DNA of 64,000 nucleotides from Flavobacterium hungaricum (GTDB taxonomy: Bacteria > Bacteroidota > Bacteroidia > Flavobacteriales > Flavobacteriaceae), in NCBI RefSeq assembly GCF_015182285.1, contig NZ_PRDM01000008.1:58935-122934 (forward strand), given 5' to 3'. This document shows positions 1-8,439 of this stretch, piece after piece (the stretch's first letter is position 1; every line of letters begins with the position of its first letter). The notes under the pieces are model-generated. The model searched no databases. It was given only the letters and a program-made list of their open reading frames with translations, and was not told where the DNA came from. The translations under genes were made by a program, and so were the position numbers.

Positions 1-1145
1 AAAAATTCTTGTTTGATTTGTCCTTTGTTGAAGACAGGAGCCGTTAAACCGCCCAGCAGCTGCCATGCGAGAGAACCTGCATCAAAAATAGTATTGAACG
101 AAAAAGAATTAAAACCCGTATAACCTCCAAGATTTAAAGTTGGAAAAAAGGCTGCGCGTGCCGATTTTGCATCGGCGTTGCTTGCCAGTAATTCAAAATA
201 AGCTTCTGATACGTCAGGTCTTTTATGAATGATCGAATCAACGCTTACTTTTTGGTTTAAAACGTCCAGATGTCCGGCTAGAAAATCAGAGCTTCTTTCG
301 ATTTTTCCGCCGTATTCGCCAAGGAGAGTCAATAACGCTTTTTCGGTTTGGTCGATGCTTAGTTTTAATTCTGATGCCTGGGCGTGAATATTATTATTTT
401 GGGCATTAAATTGCTGCACCGCCAGTTCTGTAGCTTTACCCACAGATCTTTGTGCCGATACGATATCTAAGGCTTTTTGTTGTGTTTTTAAATTATCGTC
501 GTAAATCGCAGCTTGTTTGTCAAGCGCAATGAGTTTGAAATACAAATCGGCAACATCGCTTAAAAGTCTTGTCTGCAATAATCGCATTCCTTGCTGTGAA
601 GCAAAAAAACGCTGCTGTGCGGCTTTTTTACGATTGCTCAATTTTCCCCAGATATCTGCTTCCCAAGAAACTTTTGCACCTAAAAATAAGTTGGGTGTAA
701 GATCTTCGTTGATTCTTTGTTTTTCGGTAATATTCTGCGAAAAGTTGGTATCGTAATTTCCAACTCCGTCCATAGTGTATTTTCCGTAACGTGTTCCAGA
801 AACATCTGCGGCAAGATCCAGAGAGGGCAGAAGCGCTAGTTTTGCGGCTTTAAGATGCGAATTGGCAATTAGAATTCTTTCCTGCATGATTAAATAATCA
901 GGATTTTGTGCTGCGGCTTTCTTTAGTAATTGATCTAGTTTGGAATCTTTAAAGTAAGTTTCTGTTTTTAGCGGTATAAATGCTGTCAAACTATCTGGAG
1001 ATCTTTTGGTTTTTGAATCAAAATTCTCCGGCATTTTTGAAGCGCTTAATTTGTCACTTACTTTGGGTGCGGCACAAGCGGCGATGAGTAATGCGGATGC
1101 AATTACTAAAAGGCTTGATTTGTATCGATTGAATATATTTTTCAT
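1..1145 (-). CDS. Outer-membrane efflux factor (OprM/NodT type), C-terminus outside window
   Basis: Outer-membrane channel component of a tripartite RND efflux pump (OEP/TolC superfamily, OprM/NodT-like lipoproteins). I translated it by hand from the ATG whose complement is at 1143-1145. It opens MKNIFNRYKSSLLVIASALL and then a lipobox ending IAAC, so it is a probable lipoprotein. The following ~360 residues contain family-typical text: an N-terminal loop with the PENFDS region, long alpha-helical stretches rich in Q, K, L and A, and the APVFNKGQIKQEF strand near the window edge. The reading frame is open to base 1, so roughly the last 70-90 residues are missing. It lies downstream of the pump and adaptor genes on the same strand, 145 bp after the pump stop, in the usual adaptor-pump-channel order. 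Substrate is unknown but the pump type suggests hydrophobic drugs or dyes. Confidence 0.88.
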   Translation of the reverse strand, partial: MKNIFNRYKSSLLVIASALLIAACAAPKVSDKLSASKMPENFDSKTKRSPDSLTAFIPLKTETYFKDSKLDQLLKKAAAQNPDYLIMQERILIANSHLKAAKLALLPSLDLAADVSGTRYGKYTMDGVGNYDTNFSQNITEKQRINEDLTPNLFLGAKVSWEADIWGKLSNRKKAAQQRFFASQQGMRLLQTRLLSDVADLYFKLIALDKQAAIYDDNLKTQQKALDIVSAQRSVGKATELAVQQFNAQNNNIHAQASELKLSIDQTEKALLTLLGEYGGKIERSSDFLAGHLDVLNQKVSVDSIIHKRPDVSEAYFELLASNADAKSARAAFFPTLNLGGYTGFNSFSFNTIFDAGSLAWQLLGGLTAPVFNKGQIKQEF

Positions 1146-1290
1146 TTATTAGATTTATTTTATTGAATCCTGTTGCGTATGATTTTTAACACATAGAAAA
1201 AAAGTTTTCAGGTCTTTAAAAAGAATATGGAAGAAAGGGTTCCTGATATGCTTTGATTCTATGTGTTTAAAAAGGCATGTATTTCAAAAA

Positions 1291-4200
1291 TTATTCAACA
1301 GGTTTGTTCATTGCTTTTTCAAGTTTGGCGAATAGTATGTACAATCCCGGAATAATCACAAGACCAAACACAGTTCCGATCAGCATTCCTCCAGCGGCAG
1401 CTGTACCAATAGAACGGTTTCCTACGGCACCGGCGCCAGAAGCGATACAAAGCGGAATCAATCCTGAAATAAAAGCAAAAGAGGTCATCAAAATGGGTCT
1501 GAAACGAAGTCTGGCACCTTCAATCGCTGCTTCGGTGATGTCTCGGCCGAGTTTGTTTTGTGCCATTGCAAATTCTACAATCAGAATCGCATTTTTGGCG
1601 AGCAGACCAATGAGCATGACGAGTGCCACTTGAGCGTAAATGTTATTGTCTAATCCTACGGCTAAGAGTGCGAGATAAGAACCAAAAACTCCAACAGGAA
1701 GACTCAATAATACGGGGAAGGGCAGTAACAGACTTTCGTATTGGGCGGCTAATAATAAATATACAAATAGTATACAAAGCGCAAAAATGTAAATCGTTTG
1801 GTTACCCGAAAGAATCTCTTCTCGTGTCATTCCAGACCATTCGAGTTCAAAACGGCTCGGAAGTTTTTCTGCTGCAATTTTTTCTACTGCCGCAATGGCT
1901 TCTCCAGAGCTGTAGCCTTCTGCAGCTTCTCCGTTGATCATGGCTGACATGTACATATTGTAACGCGTCAGAACTTCTGGTCCGTAAACTCTTTCTAATT
2001 TTATAAAGGTCGAAAACGGAACCATTTCGCCGGCATCATTTTTTAAATACATATCGAGAATGCTTTCTGGATTTTTTCGAAACTGCGGACTCGCCTGAAC
2101 CATTACTTTATACATCTGCGAAAAACGGATAAAATTGGTGGCGTAAAAAGATCCTAACATGGTTTGCAGAGTCGCCATTGCGTTGTCTACAGAAATTCCT
2201 TTTTTGGCCGCCAGATCATAATCAATATGGATTAAATATTGAGGGAAAGTGGCATCAAAACTGGTAAAGGAGTTTTGTATTTCTGGCGAAGCATTCAATT
2301 CTTTAATGAAGTTTTTGGTTACTTCATCGGTATTGTTGATGGTACCTCCAGATTTATCGAGCAAACGAAGTTCAAAACCACTGGTGTTTCCAAAACCAGG
2401 AACAGTCGGAGGGGCAAAAATTTCAATTTGCGCATCTGAGATACCTTTTGTTTTTTCGCTTAAAGCGGCAATAAAATCATTTACAGAAATATCACGTTCG
2501 CTCCAGTCTTTTAAGTTAATCATACCCATTCCGTAAGAAGCTCCGGCGATTTCGGTTACAATACTGTATCCGGCGAGTGTCGTAACATTATCGACTCCTT
2601 TAATTCCTTTTGCAATACGGGTTACTTCATCCAGCGCTTTTTCGGTACGTTCTACCGTGGCGCCTTGAGGTGTTGTTACGCTCACATAAACCATTCCTTG
2701 ATCTTCTGACGGAATAAATCCTGATGGCAGCAATTTGCTGGTTCCCCAAGTGAGAAGACAGAACAATACTAACAAACCGATTGTGATAGAAGTTCGGTCG
2801 GCAAACTTCATTAATATTTTTATGTATTTTGAAGTTACATTGTCAAACCAATTATTGAATTTGGTGAAGAAACGATCCAGCAAAGATTTTTTTTCTTTAT
2901 GAGGATCATGTGCTTTTAGCATAATGGCACAAAGAGCAGGAGTAAGGGTAAGGGCGTTAATTCCGGAAATGACAATACTAATGGCCATTGTTAACGAAAA
3001 CTGCCTGTAGAAAACTCCGACGGGACCGCTCAAAAAGGCAACGGGAATGAATACGGCTGCCATTACGATTGTAATTGCAATTACGGCTCCTGTAATTTCT
3101 TTCATCGCGCTGATTGTAGCGTCCAAAGGTTTCATGTGTTCTTCGGAGATTTTGACGTGAACGGCTTCTACGACGACAATCGCATTATCAACTACAATTC
3201 CGATGGAAAGAACCAATGCAAAAAGCGTTAATAAGTTGATCGAGAATCCCATCATAGACATAAAGGTAAACGAACCAATAAGCGCGACAGGAACTGCCAA
3301 TACGGGAATCAATGTGGATCGCCAGTCTTGCAGGAAGATAAAAACCACAAAGGCAACCAGAATAAAAGCTTCTATTAAGGTTCTTAAAACCTCATCGATA
3401 GAAGCATCAAGAAAACGCGAAACGTCGTAAGCAATATTAAAATCCATTCCGGGAGGAAAAGAAGAACCTTTTAGTTCAGTCATTTTTGCTTTTACGCTTT
3501 CAATAACTTCAGAGGCGTTAGAACCTGGACGCTGTTTCAACATGATCGAAGCCGAAGGTTTTCCGTCGGTTTTAGAAACCATTCCGTAACTCATAGCACC
3601 GAATTCGATGTTCGAAATGTCTTTTAATCTTAAAATAGTTCCATCTGCATTGGCTCTTAAAGCGATTTCTTCGTATTGTTTGGGTTCAAAGAATTTTCCG
3701 CCGTACTTAATTACATATTGCAGCTGGTTATTCATTTGTCCCGAACCTTCACCGACTTTACCCGGCGCGGCAGAAATATTTTGTTTTTGAAGTGAATGGA
3801 TCACTTCGTTTGCCGAAATATTATACGAAAGCATCTTTTGCGGATCGAGCCAGACACGCATCGAATATTCTTTTTGTCCCATGATTTCGGCACGACCGAC
3901 ACCATCAATACGTTTTAACTCCTGCAGGATGTTGATATCGGTAAAGTTAAAAATAAACTGTTCGTCCTGCGTTTTGTCTGTACTGGTAATGTTTAAGTAC
4001 ATCAGCATACTGTTGACCTCTTTTTCTGTGGTAACTCCGGCACGGATTACCTCTTCGGGAAGTTCGTCGAGTATGGTGGTTACACGGTTCTGCACGTTTA
4101 CGGCGGCTAAATCGGGATCGGTTCCTACTTCAAAGAAAACCTGAATTAAGGTTAAACCATCGTTAGAAGTTACGGTAGACATGTACGTCATGCCGGGAAC

Positions 4201-4413
4201 ACCATTTATGGCCCTTTCTAGCGGAAGCGCGACGGCATTGGCAGAAACCTCAGCGTTTGCTCCTGTATATTTTGCTGTAACGGTTACAGAGGGCGGTACA
4301 ATATCTGGAAATTGGGTAATGGGAAGCTGGAACAAAGCCAGTAATCCCAAAAGTACTATCATAACCGAAATGATTAATGACAATATTTTTCTTTTGATAA
4401 ATAACTCTATCAT
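1291..4413 (-). CDS. RND multidrug efflux permease, AcrB/MexF-like (HAE1)
   Basis: Proton-driven inner-membrane pump of 1040 residues, the normal length for hydrophobe/amphiphile RND transporters. It starts MIELFIKRKILSLIISVMIV (TM1) and has two RND halves, each with one TM, a large periplasmic pore/docking domain and a cluster of TMs. TM4 carries GIVVDNAIVVVEAVHV, equivalent to the AcrB D407-D408 region; here the second acidic residue is Asn. TM10 keeps the lysine in LIGLLAKNAILIVEFA. The text MSTVTSNDGLTLIQVFFEVG and the QFPDIVPPSV opening are typical of the AcrB/MexF/BmeB group rather than metal pumps. It sits 49 bp after the adaptor gene and is probably cotranscribed with it and with the outer-membrane factor. 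No local TetR or MarR regulator is visible. Confidence 0.95.
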   Translation of the reverse strand: MIELFIKRKILSLIISVMIVLLGLLALFQLPITQFPDIVPPSVTVTAKYTGANAEVSANAVALPLERAINGVPGMTYMSTVTSNDGLTLIQVFFEVGTDPDLAAVNVQNRVTTILDELPEEVIRAGVTTEKEVNSMLMYLNITSTDKTQDEQFIFNFTDINILQELKRIDGVGRAEIMGQKEYSMRVWLDPQKMLSYNISANEVIHSLQKQNISAAPGKVGEGSGQMNNQLQYVIKYGGKFFEPKQYEEIALRANADGTILRLKDISNIEFGAMSYGMVSKTDGKPSASIMLKQRPGSNASEVIESVKAKMTELKGSSFPPGMDFNIAYDVSRFLDASIDEVLRTLIEAFILVAFVVFIFLQDWRSTLIPVLAVPVALIGSFTFMSMMGFSINLLTLFALVLSIGIVVDNAIVVVEAVHVKISEEHMKPLDATISAMKEITGAVIAITIVMAAVFIPVAFLSGPVGVFYRQFSLTMAISIVISGINALTLTPALCAIMLKAHDPHKEKKSLLDRFFTKFNNWFDNVTSKYIKILMKFADRTSITIGLLVLFCLLTWGTSKLLPSGFIPSEDQGMVYVSVTTPQGATVERTEKALDEVTRIAKGIKGVDNVTTLAGYSIVTEIAGASYGMGMINLKDWSERDISVNDFIAALSEKTKGISDAQIEIFAPPTVPGFGNTSGFELRLLDKSGGTINNTDEVTKNFIKELNASPEIQNSFTSFDATFPQYLIHIDYDLAAKKGISVDNAMATLQTMLGSFYATNFIRFSQMYKVMVQASPQFRKNPESILDMYLKNDAGEMVPFSTFIKLERVYGPEVLTRYNMYMSAMINGEAAEGYSSGEAIAAVEKIAAEKLPSRFELEWSGMTREEILSGNQTIYIFALCILFVYLLLAAQYESLLLPFPVLLSLPVGVFGSYLALLAVGLDNNIYAQVALVMLIGLLAKNAILIVEFAMAQNKLGRDITEAAIEGARLRFRPILMTSFAFISGLIPLCIASGAGAVGNRSIGTAAAGGMLIGTVFGLVIIPGLYILFAKLEKAMNKPVE

Positions 4414-4462
4414 TTTATATTTTTTAGGTAAATAATCGGACTGTGTTTGTTGGGTCTAAAAC

Positions 4463-5557
4463 CTACATTTGTTTAATGTTGATTTTGTCGCCGTCTCTTA
4501 AAGACTGTGTGCCTTCTTCTACAATAAGATCGTCGCTTTTTAGGCCGTCATTTAAAATATAAACATCATCAAGAGTGCTTCCAATAGTAATATTGGTCAT
4601 TTTTACTTTTCCGTCTTTTTTGTTTACCAGAAATACATATTGTTTGTCCTGTATCGAAAAAACTGCTTTTTGCGGAATTAATATCGCATTGGTTTTGGGT
4701 TCTGAGATAATTAATTTACCCGAAGTTCCGTGTTTGATAAATCCCTGCGGATTGTGAAATTTTGCTTTGTATTGAATGGATCCTGTTTCTCTGTCAATTT
4801 CTCCGTCGGCAGTTCTTAATTCGCCTCTTTGGTCGTATACCATTCCGTTTGGCAATACGAGTTTGATATCGCCTTGATTGTTGAGGCTTTTATCTTCCAT
4901 CATTTGGAAATAAGTATTTTCGGGAATAGAGAAATAGGCGTAAATGTCATCCAGCTGTGAAACGGTTGTTAATAAGGAACCATTTTCGACCAGACTTCCT
5001 TCTTTAAACGGAATTCTGTCAACCGTTCCGTCAAATGGAGCGCGGATGGTAGTGAAGTTAATCTGCTGGTTTATTGCTTTCTTTTCTGCAGCTGCGTGAG
5101 CTACTTTCGCAGCTGCGGCATCATATTTTGCTTTGGATAATTCTAATTCTTTGTCTGCAATTACTTTTTTATTAAAAAGGGTCTGTGCTTGTTCTAACTC
5201 TACTGTAGCGATTCTTAAATCGGCCATAGTGGTTTTAAAAACGGCTTCGGCTTTTAAAAGTTGTATCTGCAGTTCTACGTCGCTTATTTTAAAGAGAATT
5301 TGTCCCTTTTTTACTTTTTGTCCTTCGCTTACATATACTTTGTCGAGCAGGCCGGGAATACGAACATGAATTTCGACATTGTTTTTGGCGTGTACATCGG
5401 CTACAAATTTGCTCGAAACGATGGTATCTTTTAAGGTGACTTTGTAAACCGGAACTGTTTTGATGTCTTTGGCGTTGTTTTTTGCTTTATCTCCACACGA
5501 GACTAAAACTAACAGGGATAGACTGAATAATAAAAATTGATGTTTATAGGTGTTCAT
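4463..5557 (-). CDS. RND efflux periplasmic adaptor (membrane fusion protein), AcrA-like lipoprotein
   Basis: Adaptor that couples the AcrB-like pump to the outer-membrane channel. The 364-residue product begins MNTYKHQFLLFSLSLLVLVS followed by Cys, a lipobox with Asp/Lys after it, so the mature protein is probably a lipid-anchored periplasmic protein. A biotinyl-lipoyl-like motif (IPGLLDKVYVSEGQKVKKGQ, about residues 68-87) is followed by a coiled-coil hairpin rich in A, E, K and Q (about 100-160), the second lipoyl half (TIRAPFDGTVDRIPFKEGS) and the beta-barrel and membrane-proximal domains (about 190-360). It is the first gene of the operon. Its 5' leader holds a short hairpin with arms CTCCCT/AGGGAG at 5589-5611 of unknown role. 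Confidence 0.94.
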   Translation of the reverse strand: MNTYKHQFLLFSLSLLVLVSCGDKAKNNAKDIKTVPVYKVTLKDTIVSSKFVADVHAKNNVEIHVRIPGLLDKVYVSEGQKVKKGQILFKISDVELQIQLLKAEAVFKTTMADLRIATVELEQAQTLFNKKVIADKELELSKAKYDAAAAKVAHAAAEKKAINQQINFTTIRAPFDGTVDRIPFKEGSLVENGSLLTTVSQLDDIYAYFSIPENTYFQMMEDKSLNNQGDIKLVLPNGMVYDQRGELRTADGEIDRETGSIQYKAKFHNPQGFIKHGTSGKLIISEPKTNAILIPQKAVFSIQDKQYVFLVNKKDGKVKMTNITIGSTLDDVYILNDGLKSDDLIVEEGTQSLRDGDKINIKQM

Positions 5558-5789
5558 TTGTATTTAGATTATGATGTAAATAGGTATTCTCCCTTATCAT
5601 TTTTGAGGGAGTCTTTAGCATATTAAATTTGGAATAGAAAAAGTAAACGGTCTGCTTTTTTTGGATGAAGGTGCCGTTTCTTAAAGGAAGTTTTTATATA
5701 AAAAGTATATTTTTTGTACCGAATATAGGGACATAGAAAATGTACTCAGATAAATCTGAAAAGATATAAAAACGAACTATTCCTGAAAT

Positions 5790-6149
5790 CTAGAATAATT
5801 GATACAAGTGAAGATGTGTATGTCTTTCTAGCTGAAAGATAGACGCAATGCCATAAATTAAACTCTTTTTGTAAAGTTTAAAATTGATGAGATTGCTGTA
5901 ATAAGGCGCTTTGATGGTACTTTGTTCTAAAGTCGTAGCTCTGCCTTTTATTTTCTTTTTGACAATGCAGTGAAGGTCTACACTTTTGGAAGAAGCATAA
6001 TCTGAAGAAAAATGATAAGTGTCATCTGCCGTAACGCTGTCAAGAATGATACATTTATTATGCTCAGAGGGTAGTTTGTACGTCTCGGCACTTCTAAAAA
6101 AAGAAAGCAGCGATAATAAAACTATGTATATGAACTTAATAGGTTTCAT
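5790..6149 (-). CDS. Hypothetical small secreted protein
   Basis: A 119-residue open frame with a plausible N-terminal secretion signal (MKPIKFIYIVLLSLLSFFRS). The remainder is basic, with a short run of Cys residues (HNKCIIL, DLHCIVKKK) and no recognisable family. It lies alone between the efflux operon, which runs on the same strand, and the divergent tail-collar locus. The start ATG fits the signal peptide; another in-frame Met is not needed. It is not recognised, and the function cannot be inferred from neighbours. It could be a spurious frame, but the signal-like start and Lys/Ile-rich composition match nearby real genes. Confidence 0.5.
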   Translation of the reverse strand: MKPIKFIYIVLLSLLSFFRSAETYKLPSEHNKCIILDSVTADDTYHFSSDYASSKSVDLHCIVKKKIKGRATTLEQSTIKAPYYSNLINFKLYKKSLIYGIASIFQLERHTHLHLYQLF

Positions 6150-6696
6150 TTACAGGGAATGTGGATTTTGTATTTGTTGTTTTAAATGGACTTGTAATTG
6201 TTCTCAGCGAGCCAAATATACTAATTAGAAAAGCAAGGATTCTTAAAATTTTGCAAAAATGGCCAAGATTTAATATTGAAATTGGTGTTTGTAAATTTTA
6301 GATTGTTTGTAATTGAGTTCAATGTTTTAATAAAAAAGGCAGGAAGAAACCAAAAGCGAACTTCTTTTTTCCTGTTTTTAATTCCAGTGATAAAACAAGA
6401 GTAACTCTTCTGCATCATTATTTGTTTTTGCTTCACGATCTAAATTCCAATCTTCCTCCAAAAAAGGATTTCGTGACAAGAAAAACCCGTCTTGTGACAT
6501 ATTTTTCAGTTTATATGCATAAGACACTTATTTTTAACATAAAATTCAGACAAAAACAGGTAGAAACACCTGCTAGTGAGATTTTTATGTTTTGTAAATT
6601 CGCTTTACTCGAAATAGTGTGACACACGTTACAAGGCGCTGAGAGACAATTTTGCTTACATCAACTAGAAATATAAACTATCTAAATTAATAAATT
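6150..6696. other. 547-bp intergenic region upstream of the tail-collar locus
   Basis: No convincing gene is seen. Two short frames of about 70 codons on opposite strands overlap each other and have no family resemblance. The region is AT-rich and presumably holds the promoter of the downstream locus. A short palindrome GTGTGACACAC lies at 6617-6627, 70 bp before the first ATG, and could be an operator. The sequence CAATTTTG near 6648-6655 resembles the Bacteroidota -7 box TAnnTTTG with one mismatch. Both assignments are weak. Confidence 0.5.
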
Positions 6697-7236
6697 ATGG
6701 AAGGAACAGTAGGAGAAATCCGCCTCTTTGCGGGAGGGTTCGCGCCTAAAAATTGGGCGTATTGTAACGGGGCATTAATTCAAATAAGAAGTAATACTGC
6801 ACTATTCTCTATTTTGGGAACAACTTACGGCGGCAATGGTTCTACTACTTTTGGCTTGCCAAATCTTGCAGGACGTGCAGCAGTGGGCGCAGGTCAGGGA
6901 CCTGGACTTTCTAATTATGATTTGGGTCAATCAGCCGGAGCAGTGAGCGTCACACTAAACACCACGCAGATTCCTCCTCATACTCATGTTTCTTCTGCTG
7001 TTATTTCTCTCCCAGCTTATTCTGATGAAGGAAATGCAGCTACTCCAGCTGGGAATGTCTTAGCTTCTAGAGCAGGAATGTTCAGCACTCTTGCAGTAGA
7101 TACAGTTATGAAAGGTGCGCCTTACACTGTAGCAGTCTCCGTTACTGGAAACAACGTTCCACTGCCTCTCTCTCAGCCATCACTAGGCATGAACTATATT
7201 ATCTGCATGTTCGGGATCTTTCCTTCTCGATCATAA
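6697..7236 (+). CDS. Tail-collar / microcystin-dependent-protein (MdpB)-like protein, copy 1
   Basis: A 179-residue member of the phage tail-collar domain family (Pfam PF07484 type), the group also named microcystin-dependent protein. The N-terminus MEGTVGEIRLFAGGFAPKNW and the LGTTYGGNGSTTFGLPNL block define the collar domain (residues 1-60), followed by an IPPHTH metal-type loop near residue 97 and the family C-terminus MNYIICMFGIFPSRS. There is no signal peptide. It is the first of three tandem paralogues, all 179 residues, followed on the same strand by binding-fold, formyltransferase and adhesin genes. No phage head, baseplate or lysis gene lies nearby, so a prophage fragment is unlikely. 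The family has no settled cellular function; a structural, trimeric fibre-tip role is the usual inference from tail fibres. Confidence 0.9.
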   Translation: MEGTVGEIRLFAGGFAPKNWAYCNGALIQIRSNTALFSILGTTYGGNGSTTFGLPNLAGRAAVGAGQGPGLSNYDLGQSAGAVSVTLNTTQIPPHTHVSSAVISLPAYSDEGNAATPAGNVLASRAGMFSTLAVDTVMKGAPYTVAVSVTGNNVPLPLSQPSLGMNYIICMFGIFPSRS

Positions 7237-7275
7237 CGTTTTTATCAATTTAATTTAACTTATTAAAACATTATT

Positions 7276-7815
7276 ATGGAAGGAACTATCGGAGAAATTC
7301 GCGTATTCGCAGGTAATTTTGCACCCGCAGGCTGGTCTTTTTGCAATGGCAGCGCACTTGCCATATCACAATTTGAGGCTCTATATGCATTAATTGGAAC
7401 AACATACGGAGGAGATGGGGTGAATACATTTTTACTTCCTAATCTTCAAAGCCGTATTGCAATAGGAGCAGGGCAGGCACTTGGTCTGCCTAATGTGGTA
7501 CTTGGTCAAATAGGTGGTGCTGAATCAGTAAACATGTCAGTAAATCAAATGCCTATTCATAACCATATTGGTACCGCCAGCATTTCTATTGCTGCTTATT
7601 CGGGAACAGATACACAAGGATCTCCAACAGGTGCCATTTTTGCTGGCGCGTCATCGACTTACTCAAGTTTAGCCGCAGATACTGAACTAAAACCTGCGAC
7701 GGTACCCGTAACTCTGGGTACAACCGGAAATGGAGCACCTATTGATATTATACAACCTTACCTAGCAGTAAACTACATCATTTGCACATTAGGTATTTTC
7801 CCTAGTAGAAACTAA
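7276..7815 (+). CDS. Tail-collar / MdpB-like protein, copy 2
   Basis: Second paralogue, again 179 residues. The collar block reads MEGTIGEIRVFAGNFAPAGW and LIGTTYGGDGVNTFLLPNL; the histidine loop is MPIHNHIGTA and the C-terminus NYIICTLGIFPSRN. It differs from copy 1 mainly in the middle (residues 95-160), where Thr/Ser/Ala-rich sequence replaces the equivalent region. It starts 39 bp after copy 1, so cotranscription is very likely. The three copies keep both ends and diverge in the centre, which suggests a conserved scaffold with variable exposed loops, perhaps subunits of one hetero-oligomer. That last point is inference. Confidence 0.9.
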   Translation: MEGTIGEIRVFAGNFAPAGWSFCNGSALAISQFEALYALIGTTYGGDGVNTFLLPNLQSRIAIGAGQALGLPNVVLGQIGGAESVNMSVNQMPIHNHIGTASISIAAYSGTDTQGSPTGAIFAGASSTYSSLAADTELKPATVPVTLGTTGNGAPIDIIQPYLAVNYIICTLGIFPSRN

Positions 7816-7830
7816 TCTCACACAATCATC

Positions 7831-8370
7831 ATGGAAGGATATATAGCAGAAATTCGCTTATTTGCACCAAACTTTGCACCTAAATATTGGGCATTTTGTT
7901 ATGGACAAATATTACCGATCAATACTAATCAAGCTCTTTTTAGTCTTTTAGGCACAACTTATGGCGGCAACGGAGTTACAACATTTGCATTACCAGATCT
8001 TAGAGGACGTACTCCTATGGGGACTGGAACCCCTGTTGATTTACCTGCGTGCGTACTCGGACAAATACAGGGTAACAATTCTGTAACTGTATTGAGCAGC
8101 AACCTACCTGCTCATACTCATAGCGGTGTAAATGAATATACCATGGGAGCCTACTCTGATGAAGGGAATAAAGGATCACCAACAGGAAATAATATTGCTG
8201 CATTACCAGCATTGTTTTCTAAAAAAGCAGCTGATACCACTTTAAGACCATTTGCACCAGCAATAACCATAAATACCGCAGGAGGCAGTCAGGCGCTCCC
8301 TGTGCAGCAGCCTTACTTAGGACTGAACTATATAATATGCCTGTACGGAATCTTTCCGTCAAGAAACTAA
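7831..8370 (+). CDS. Tail-collar / MdpB-like protein, copy 3
   Basis: Third paralogue of 179 residues, only 15 bp after copy 2. It keeps the opening MEGYIAEIRLFAPNFAPKYW, the LLGTTYGGNGVTTFALPDL block, the LPAHTHSG loop and the ending NYIICLYGIFPSRN. Like the others it has no export signal. The 69-bp gap to the next gene contains a loose 6-bp inverted repeat (AGGGTG at 8387 with CACCCT at 8418), too weak to call a terminator, so transcription probably continues into the binding-fold protein gene. Confidence 0.9.
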   Translation: MEGYIAEIRLFAPNFAPKYWAFCYGQILPINTNQALFSLLGTTYGGNGVTTFALPDLRGRTPMGTGTPVDLPACVLGQIQGNNSVTVLSSNLPAHTHSGVNEYTMGAYSDEGNKGSPTGNNIAALPALFSKKAADTTLRPFAPAITINTAGGSQALPVQQPYLGLNYIICLYGIFPSRN

Positions 8371-8439
8371 TTTCTATTTGCCATACAGGGTGTCTCAGCA
8401 AAATCATTACGTCGGGCCACCCTTATAATACCAAACTCT

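Noticed and set aside
6221..6622. Two overlapping short frames on opposite strands (about 70 codons each)
   Set aside because: No motif, no signal peptide and mutual overlap; more likely chance frames.
6697..8370. Tail-collar genes as part of a prophage or phage-derived injection system
   Set aside because: No capsid, portal, sheath, baseplate, lysis or integrase gene is nearby; neighbours are sensor, enzyme and T9SS surface genes.
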